DNA from: Acinetobacter lwoffii
GTDB taxonomy: Bacteria; Pseudomonadota; Gammaproteobacteria; Pseudomonadales; Moraxellaceae
Direction: 5' to 3'
NCBI RefSeq assembly: GCF_024129735.1
Contig: NZ_JAMXXK010000004.1
Span: 1 to 64,000, forward strand
Length of the DNA: 64,000 nt
The position numbers and the translations under genes are program-made. Positions 58,212-64,000 of this stretch are shown here, one piece after another. How positions within the stretch are numbered: position 1 is the stretch's first letter; the number at the start of each line of letters is the position of its first letter. The notes below the pieces were generated by a model. The model did no database searches, was not told the origin of the DNA, and was given only the letters and a program-made list of their open reading frames with translations.

Positions 58212-59060
58212 TTAAGGTTGATCTGAAATTCTGTTTAAATATTGCTGCAACATGGCCGGACTGAGTTCTCCCATATGCCGCTCGACCAGCTGGCCTTGAG
58301 CATTAAAAAACAGCGTCGTTGGCAGGCCAAAACTATTCAGCTGCTGGGGTAGTTCACCATATGGGTCCAGCAGGACATGTTTAAATTGAAACTGATGTTT
58401 TTTTAAATAGGCATTTACAGTTTCAACCTCCTCCCCCTGATTGAGCATGACAAAATTCACTTGAGGGTACTGCTCGGCTGCTTTGGCTAACACCGGCATT
58501 TCGCGATGACACGGCGGACACCAGCTCGCCCACAAATTAATTACCGAGGGCTGGCCAATGAATTGGCTGAGTGGAATCTTGTCTGTACCCAGATGCCCCT
58601 GTTCTAGCCCAGCAAAGGCTAGATCAGGAAACGCTGCTTCAGTTTTTAGACTGGATTTAAATGCGAGCCCAAGCCCGATCCAAAGTATAAAGATGATCAA
58701 TAAGATGGCTTTGAATCGGATCTGCAACTGTCTGTTTCGGATGACATACCACAAAGCACCAAGCAGCACCCCTCCCCATAAATGGAAACCTTTGTCCTGA
58801 ATTTTCAGTATGTCGATGGGTGCTGCAAAATACAGCTCGGCATTGAGTAGAACGAAAACAAGACGTGCACCCAGCATCCCTAGCAAAAAACTGCTCCAGA
58901 GCAAATCCTGACTTTGCCCAAGCAGCTGTTTAGACCATGAATAGTTTCTGGCTAATCCAAACAGGATGGCAGATAACAGCATCAAGCCAGTGGCAATAAT
59001 TATGAGTGCCCAAGGCAACATCAAAGGTCCCAGATGCAGCGCATCACTGGAAATCATCAT
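58212..59060 (-). CDS. TlpA-type thioredoxin fused to an Lgt-like membrane domain
   Basis: A 282-residue protein. The first 135 residues form four to five membrane helices and contain GMLGARLVFVLL and the P-x-DILKI...GFHLWGGVLLG run, which resembles phosphatidylglycerol:prolipoprotein transferase (Lgt). From about 145 a TlpA-like thioredoxin domain has the redox site WASWCPPCHREMPVL (Cys181, Cys184) and FGLPTTLFF with cis-proline. It overlaps the dsbD stop by one or four bases (ATGATGA). It is probably a membrane-anchored reductase fed by DsbD. The Lgt likeness is from visible motifs only. Confidence 0.8.
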   Translation of the reverse strand: MMISSDALHLGPLMLPWALIIIATGLMLLSAILFGLARNYSWSKQLLGQSQDLLWSSFLLGMLGARLVFVLLNAELYFAAPIDILKIQDKGFHLWGGVLLGALWYVIRNRQLQIRFKAILLIIFILWIGLGLAFKSSLKTEAAFPDLAFAGLEQGHLGTDKIPLSQFIGQPSVINLWASWCPPCHREMPVLAKAAEQYPQVNFVMLNQGEEVETVNAYLKKHQFQFKHVLLDPYGELPQQLNSFGLPTTLFFNAQGQLVERHMGELSPAMLQQYLNRISDQP

Positions 59061-60994
59061 GGTTGTTCCCCTTGCAGTTGCTGCAATGTGTCTAGTAAAT
59101 GTGCCGCACTAAAGCTTCCGGTCAAACGCAAATCCCGCTGCTCCTGATGCGCTGCATTTAAAAATATAAAGGTGGGTGGACCGAGGATTTGCCATGCTTT
59201 TAGCAGCTCATCCTGACTTGGATGATAGTGGGTCAGGTCTAATTTGATACGAACCACATTTTGTAAAGCCGTCTGGACATCACTACGTGGAATCACTTCC
59301 TTTTCAATCGGTTGACAGGCCACACACCAGTCCGCATACACATCAATCACCACCGGCTGTGTAGGATGTTTGGCTAAAACCTGTTGCAATTGTGCGGCTG
59401 TACTGATTCTCTGCCATTCAAGCCCTGATTCTACATGGGCCACCTGTACCTGACTCCAAACATGATAGAGCTGCATGCCTCCTGCATAGACCAGTAAACC
59501 ACTGAGCAGCATCAGGACTATTTTCGATACAGACCGATGCACATGAGGCAGCATCTTGAACAAGAAGTAGCCTGAACAGGTGATCAGTACTACACCCAAA
59601 AGGCTCAGGTATAAAATGCCGGGCAATAGTGGACGGGCGAAATACAAGGCCAGCGCCAGCATGACAAAGCCAAAACTAAACTTCAGGCGATCCATCCAGA
59701 TGCCAGGTTTGGGTAAAAGATGAGACCCAAATACGGCAGCAATAAATAGCGGCAAGCCCAGCCCAAGGCCTAAGACGAACAGATAACTAGCTCCCAGCAT
59801 CGGTTGATTGACCTGAGACACATAGATTAAGGCACCGGCCAACGGCGCACTCATACATGGCCCGACAATCAGTGCAGCGATCATGCCCATAAGACCGGCA
59901 CCAATCAGCGTGCCACCCTTCTGCTTTTGCTGCCATTGATCCAGACGCTGTAACATGCCTTGAGGTAAGGACAGCTGAAATGCTCCAAACAGATTAAATG
60001 CGAACAAAACAAACAAAATGCTGAAAATACTGATGAATACCGGACTTTGAAACCAGCGCTGAAAACTGTAACCGAGCTGTGCCACAGCAAGTCCCATGAC
60101 CGCATAGACCAGTGCCATACCCAAAACGAAAACCAGCGCAATCAGTGCCGCACGGTAGCCCCGGTGCTGCTGAACCAGAATTCCTGTTAAAATTGGAATT
60201 AAAGGTAAAGAACAGGGTAAAAATGCCAGTAGAATGCCAAGCCCGAGAAAAATCAGGGCATTAATTAACAGACCTTGTTCCGACAGCAAACTTAAAAAAT
60301 ACTGGTCATTGTTCCACTGGTTATTCATGCCTGCTGACGAAGTTTGATTTTTAGGGTCTGCAATGAGCTGGTCGTTTTTCTCTGTTAATTCCACCTCAGG
60401 CTGCACCACAGGTTCAGAAACTGCAGCGACTTGCATTTCCTCTACCTTTTCTTCGGTCAGTGCTTTATCTGTACTTGGAGTTTGCTCTATAGCTTGGAGC
60501 TCATCTTTCTGAGCTGTCAGAATTTTTTCGTTTGCTTCTGGCTGTGTAGTGCTGACCAGCAGCTTTTGAGGCTTGCTTAAGTTTTGCGCTGGAAATAAAC
60601 CATCTGCATCAGTTGTTACGGTGGTGCGTTGTACCGGATAACATAAACCACTTTCTGCACAGCCTTGCCACTGCACCACAAACTGCTGGTTGGGCTGAAC
60701 CTTCATATTGGTTTTGACTTGCCCATAATGCACCTGGGTCAAACCGAAATTGGGGTCGTCTTTGTCTTCGGGTTTGGGCAGTGCCAACTTGACTGGGGTC
60801 TGCTGATAAGACACTTTAAGCTGGTCATGATACAGATAATAACCCTCTGCGATTTTCCAGCTAAGCTCTGCCTGATCCTGACTTGTAGAAACCACCTGAA
60901 ACTGAAAAGCCTGATCCGGTGGTAAAAAGTCTGCATGTGCAGTTCCCGTCATGATTCCACCGCCAATCACGGCACCCAATATCCACTTCAACAT
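59057..60994 (-). CDS. dsbD: Thiol:disulfide interchange protein DsbD
   Basis: A 645-residue electron transporter that carries reducing power from cytoplasmic thioredoxin to periplasmic partners. Signal peptide, then the N-domain with GCAESGLCYPV (Cys pair), an acidic/glutamine-rich linker of about 70 residues, eight membrane helices with LPCSLPLIPIL and GPCMSAPLAGAL cysteines, and the C-domain with DVYADWCVACQPIEKEV. All three cysteine pairs are present. It is the first gene of a three-gene redox operon, divergent from a two-component system. Confidence 0.94.
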   Translation of the reverse strand: MLKWILGAVIGGGIMTGTAHADFLPPDQAFQFQVVSTSQDQAELSWKIAEGYYLYHDQLKVSYQQTPVKLALPKPEDKDDPNFGLTQVHYGQVKTNMKVQPNQQFVVQWQGCAESGLCYPVQRTTVTTDADGLFPAQNLSKPQKLLVSTTQPEANEKILTAQKDELQAIEQTPSTDKALTEEKVEEMQVAAVSEPVVQPEVELTEKNDQLIADPKNQTSSAGMNNQWNNDQYFLSLLSEQGLLINALIFLGLGILLAFLPCSLPLIPILTGILVQQHRGYRAALIALVFVLGMALVYAVMGLAVAQLGYSFQRWFQSPVFISIFSILFVLFAFNLFGAFQLSLPQGMLQRLDQWQQKQKGGTLIGAGLMGMIAALIVGPCMSAPLAGALIYVSQVNQPMLGASYLFVLGLGLGLPLFIAAVFGSHLLPKPGIWMDRLKFSFGFVMLALALYFARPLLPGILYLSLLGVVLITCSGYFLFKMLPHVHRSVSKIVLMLLSGLLVYAGGMQLYHVWSQVQVAHVESGLEWQRISTAAQLQQVLAKHPTQPVVIDVYADWCVACQPIEKEVIPRSDVQTALQNVVRIKLDLTHYHPSQDELLKAWQILGPPTFIFLNAAHQEQRDLRLTGSFSAAHLLDTLQQLQGEQP

Positions 60995-61102
60995 CCAGCC
61001 GATCTCCTCCTGTTAGGACTGCATTATTGAAAAACTAAAATTAAGGCAACATTAACAGCCCAAATCATTTATAAAATAATGGCAGTTTGATCAGGATGTT
61101 CT

Positions 61103-61777
61103 ATGTTTATTGTATTGGTTGAGGATGATCCCTATATCGCACAGAGCATTTGTGCTGCTCTGAACTATTTAAATATTTCAGTGGAGCATGTCAGTCACGC
61201 ACGTGCTGCGGATTATTTTATCCGGCATAGTGCAGTCGACTTGTGTTTACTGGATTTAGGCCTGCCGGATCAGGATGGCCTGGACTTGCTGCACAGCTGG
61301 CGACGCGACCAGATTGATCTCCCGGTACTGGTATTGACGGCGCGACTGCGGACCGATCAGTGTGTTCAGGCCCTGAATGCCGGTGCCGATGACTATCTGA
61401 CCAAACCCTTTGAACTGGAGGAGCTGATTGCCCGGATTCATGCCCTCACCCGTCGCCACCGCGGCTTTGCCTCGAATACCCTGCAATTTGATGAACTGGT
61501 TCTGAACCGGGATACCCAGACTGTGATCTATCAAGACCAGACCGTGAATTTATCTCGCCGTGAATTCAGCCTGCTGGAAACCCTGATGAGCCACCCCAAC
61601 CAGATCCTGAAAAATGAACAGCTTATTGACAAGCTCTATGGTTTTCAGGACTCTATAGAGAGCAATGCCCTGAATGTACACATTTATCACCTGAGACAAA
61701 AACTGCATCCAGATTTAATTCAGACCATTCGTGGTGTGGGATATATTTTCAAACCGTTTGAGCAGCGTCATGTTTAG
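61103..61777 (+). CDS. OmpR-family response regulator (QseB/PmrA-like)
   Basis: A 224-residue regulator with a receiver domain (phospho-acceptor Asp51 in DLCLLDLGLPDQDG, acidic pair VEDD, conserved LTAR and KPF) and a winged-helix output domain (LSRREFSLLETLMSHPNQILKNEQLIDKLYG, RGVGYIF). It overlaps the kinase gene by eight bases and faces dsbD. It may control the dsb operon, though no direct sequence proof is seen. Confidence 0.9.
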   Translation: MFIVLVEDDPYIAQSICAALNYLNISVEHVSHARAADYFIRHSAVDLCLLDLGLPDQDGLDLLHSWRRDQIDLPVLVLTARLRTDQCVQALNAGADDYLTKPFELEELIARIHALTRRHRGFASNTLQFDELVLNRDTQTVIYQDQTVNLSRREFSLLETLMSHPNQILKNEQLIDKLYGFQDSIESNALNVHIYHLRQKLHPDLIQTIRGVGYIFKPFEQRHV

Positions 61778-63149
61778 TCACAGCTTGAAATGGCGTTTGG
61801 TCATGAGTCTTTTGGCCGTGTTTATTGTGCTGTGGAGTGCAGTATTTTCATGGCTGTATATTGACCTGAAACAGCGTTTACAAGACACACTGGATCAACG
61901 CTTATCGGCATCTGCACAAATGGTTGCCCGGCTGATTCAGCAGTTACCGCTGGATAGTCTAGGGGATGCAACCTTATCCAAATTAGCCAAGAATGATGAT
62001 GCAAACCAGTTAATTGCCTGTGAAGTTTCTCTTTTTAGCTCTGACATCTCGTTAGGTAATCAGGTGATTGCCAAAACACGCGGTGCCCCCCAAAATTTAA
62101 GCCAGCGACCAGAAGGATTCAGCACCTGGCAGCAGGGTGATACGGAATGGCGCAGTTATGTTCTGCGTCGTGGCGATATTCAGGTGGTGGCAGCAGAACG
62201 TATGTTCTTGAGGGATACCTTACTACAGCAGATTCTGCAGTCCGTACTGATTCCCTTGGTCTTCTCACTGCTGATCTGTATTGCCCTGATCATCTTTATT
62301 ATCCGCAGACAGTTCCGGTCTTTGGATCAGCTCAGTCAATACCTGAACCAGAAAAACCTTAGCTATTCAGAGGTGGCAGATTTTTTAATGCAGCTCAAGC
62401 CTGCAAGTATTCCCCAAGAAGTACAGCCTTTTGTCAACAATTCCACGCAGTTGATTCAAAAACTCAATGACAGTCTGCAACAGGAGAAAGCCTTTAGTGC
62501 CTATGCTGCACATGAATTACGCAGTCCCCTGACTGCAATTAAAACCCATGTACAACTGGCCCAGCTGATCGGTCAGCAGCAGCACCTGCCTGAATCCATT
62601 CAGCATAATTTGCAGCAGGCCAATGAGAGTATCCGGCGTTATACGCTGTTACTCGAGCAGCTTTTATTGCTGACCCAATCAGAAAACAGTATCCAGGCAA
62701 TGCCTGAGGCCATCTGGCTTCGCCCCATACTTGAGAAAGTTCTTGCAGACTTAGGTACACGCTATCCAGAAATGAACAAAAAAATACAAGTAAACTGGGA
62801 CAACTTGGGCGAAATTCAGCTGCCTGAATTTGTGCTGTATACCGTACTGAAAAATCTGCTTGAAAATGCCCTGCTGCATGCACAGGCTGCCCATATCTGG
62901 ATTTCCATGCAGTCTGGTTGCCTAGTGATTGAAGATGATGGACAGCAACTGACAGCACAGGATATCCAACATTTAGGACAACGCTTCTGGCGCAAATCTG
63001 CTCAGCAGCACGGCCATGGTTTAGGACTGGCATTGACCGCTAACCTGTTAAAACAGTATGGCTATCAGCTCTCTTTCAATGCCCGACAGCCCTATGGGCT
63101 TCGCATTGAAATCAATTCAATACAATCGAAAACCCTAGAGATTTTTTGA
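61770..63149 (+). CDS. Sensor histidine kinase
   Basis: A 459-residue membrane kinase. The start is the ATG of MFSHSLKWRLVMSLL inside the regulator's end; an earlier in-frame start adds 13 residues without family support. Two membrane helices (about residues 11-30 and 155-178) enclose a periplasmic domain of about 120 residues. The HisKA box has His248 (AAHELRSPLTAIKTH), and the ATPase domain shows NLLENALLHA, VIEDDGQ and HGHGLGLAL. Typical of QseC/PmrB-type partners. Confidence 0.9.
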   Translation: MFSHSLKWRLVMSLLAVFIVLWSAVFSWLYIDLKQRLQDTLDQRLSASAQMVARLIQQLPLDSLGDATLSKLAKNDDANQLIACEVSLFSSDISLGNQVIAKTRGAPQNLSQRPEGFSTWQQGDTEWRSYVLRRGDIQVVAAERMFLRDTLLQQILQSVLIPLVFSLLICIALIIFIIRRQFRSLDQLSQYLNQKNLSYSEVADFLMQLKPASIPQEVQPFVNNSTQLIQKLNDSLQQEKAFSAYAAHELRSPLTAIKTHVQLAQLIGQQQHLPESIQHNLQQANESIRRYTLLLEQLLLLTQSENSIQAMPEAIWLRPILEKVLADLGTRYPEMNKKIQVNWDNLGEIQLPEFVLYTVLKNLLENALLHAQAAHIWISMQSGCLVIEDDGQQLTAQDIQHLGQRFWRKSAQQHGHGLGLALTANLLKQYGYQLSFNARQPYGLRIEINSIQSKTLEIF

Positions 63150-63432
63150 AATAAAAATTCTTACTTTTCAACATCCAATAAAGATATCACCAATTCAAAT
63201 CACTTCCTTTGTTTATACAAATAACTTTTTCTTCAACAAAAACCTTCTCTGTATTCTCAAGTTTATAATCAGGCGATCACAACGCACTTTTAATTTTTAG
63301 CATAGAAACAGGTATAAAAATAATAAGACCCCTCTATGAAAACAAAAATGCCAGAGAAAAAAGATCACTTGATGCAACTAGGCCTGTCACCAATTAGCTT
63401 AAAAAAATCTAATCTGTCCTCATTATTTTTTC
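63150..63432. other. Gene-poor stretch after the sensor kinase
   Basis: An AT-rich stretch holding one 34-codon frame (63336-63440) with no family likeness or visible ribosome site. No hairpin terminator stands out. Together with the IS5 remnant and the bases after it, about 600 bases lack an intact gene. Confidence 0.5.
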
Positions 63433-63640
63433 ATGACTAAACGCTATGCATTAAGAAATGATCAGTGGGAACAGATTAAGGATCTGTTGCCCGGACGAGC
63501 AAGTACTGTTTGAGTAACTGCCAAAGACAACAGGGTATTTGTTGAAGCAGTATTGTATCGGTATCGTTCAAGTATTCCGTAGTGAGATTTACCAGAATGC
63601 TTTGGGGATTTTAGAGTCGTGCACACTCGCTTTAGCCCTA
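63433..63640 (+). pseudogene. Decayed N-terminal remnant of an IS5-family transposase
   Basis: One frame from ATG reads MTKRYALRNDQWEQIKDLLPGRASTV, then a stop, VTAKDNRVFVEAVLYRYRSSIP, two stops, and DLPECFGDFRVVHTRFS. This matches the start of IS5/IS1031-type transposases (normally ...DQWE.I.DLLPG...TAKDNRLFVEAVLYRYR.GIPWRDLPE.FGDF...HTRFS). The three stops are TGA at 63511, TAG at 63580 and TGA at 63583. The rest of the gene and both ends are missing. Confidence 0.85.
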
Positions 63641-63753
63641 AAAATCCAGGATAATCACCACCCCATAGTTCTGATTAATTTTTTAAAAATTTCCTTTCGA
63701 TGGCCGGGCTTGCGCTAAACTCAAAGCATCTTATCGCACCGTAATGCACTGTT

Positions 63754-64000
63754 ATGGAATTCAAGGCCTGGTATAAGCTTCGCAGATTTATTTATGACAA
63801 TTTGCATAATGAAGAACACGAAAGCATCTTAAGTCGCGTCATCAATATATTTCTGATTATATTGATTATTGGGAATACTGCTGCCGTTTTACTTGAATCA
63901 ATCAATGACCTCTATCAATCCTATCAGCTGCTGTTTGATGCCTTTGAATTATTCTCGATCTTTATTTTTACCCTGGAATATTTATTAAGATTTTGGGCCA
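63754..64000 (+). CDS. Voltage-gated-like ion channel/transporter, N-terminal part (truncated by window end)
   Basis: The visible 82 residues begin MEFKAWYKLRRFIYDNLHNEEHE, then a first membrane helix (VINIFLIILIIGNTAAVLLES), and a second (LFDAFELFSIFIFTLEYLLRFW). The order and the FxxEYLLRFW ending resemble the S1-S2 part of six-helix potassium channels (Kch/KvAP type). The pore and gate lie beyond the window. Confidence 0.75.
   Translation, partial: MEFKAWYKLRRFIYDNLHNEEHESILSRVINIFLIILIIGNTAAVLLESINDLYQSYQLLFDAFELFSIFIFTLEYLLRFWA

Noticed and set aside
63336..63440. A 34-codon open frame (MKTKMPEKKDHLMQLG...)
   Set aside because: No ribosome site, no known family, and it overlaps the start of the IS5 remnant. 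Could be chance.
1..64000. tRNA, rRNA and CRISPR arrays
   Set aside because: No cloverleaf-like stretches, conserved rRNA words or regularly spaced repeats were seen when reading through; small RNAs cannot be ruled out by eye.

Overview
The window is a chromosomal segment of a low-to-moderate GC gammaproteobacterium, most likely Acinetobacter (Moraxellaceae). This is inferred from protein character and gene pairings: gspL-gspM standing apart from other type II secretion genes, pyrB paired with a non-catalytic dihydroorotase (pyrC'), crp beside an OsmC-type gene, and an adenine-thymine-rich intergenic style. No rRNA, tRNA or CRISPR array was recognised, and most of the window is core chromosome.

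Layout. 1-15 kb: tsaD diverges from rpsU-yqeY, followed by a long minus-strand block with a BepA-like protease, a 2-hydroxyacid dehydrogenase, a degenerate M48 protein that has lost zinc ligands, purF-cvpA-pyrD (nucleotide synthesis), gspM-gspL, sixA, gpsA and a nitroreductase. 15-26 kb: a lipoprotein, a DEAD-box helicase, a cold-shock protein, tusA-like, rpoH, thiS-thiG, a GST, a SulP transporter, trmB and several housekeeping enzymes. 26-39 kb: a leucine/isovalerate catabolic locus, with an acyl-CoA synthetase and TetR regulator divergent from ivd-mccB-liuC-mccA-hmgL, then a CoA-transferase pair and an atoE-type transporter gene. The pathway converts isovaleryl-CoA to acetyl-CoA and acetoacetate, which the CoA-transferase can activate. 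The transporter gene is cut by a fresh-looking IS1-family element with a perfect 8-bp target duplication.

39-53 kb: an OmpA-domain inner-membrane protein, pyrC'-pyrB, rlmKL, clpB behind a very good sigma-32 promoter match (rpoH lies in the same window), a solitary MbcA/ParS/Xre-type antitoxin-like gene, an aldo/keto reductase, crp/vfr with a divergent OsmC protein, and a metallophosphoesterase. 53.5-54.8 kb: an IS3-family element whose orfB carries a nonsense codon.

54.8-64 kb: a BigR-type sulfide/persulfide module (persulfide dioxygenase-like hydrolase, two YeeE/YedE membrane proteins and a divergent ArsR repressor with the two BigR-type cysteines). Next is a periplasmic thiol-redox operon (dsbD, an Lgt-like/TlpA fusion, dsbG/dsbC-like) divergent from a two-component system. 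The window closes with a decayed IS5-family remnant and the start of a voltage-gated ion-channel gene.

No wholly new multi-gene system stands out. The most unusual items are the zinc-ligand-less M48 protein, the Lgt-like/TlpA fusion in the dsb operon, the orphan antitoxin-like gene, the triple-hairpin intergenic element and the IS-broken atoE.
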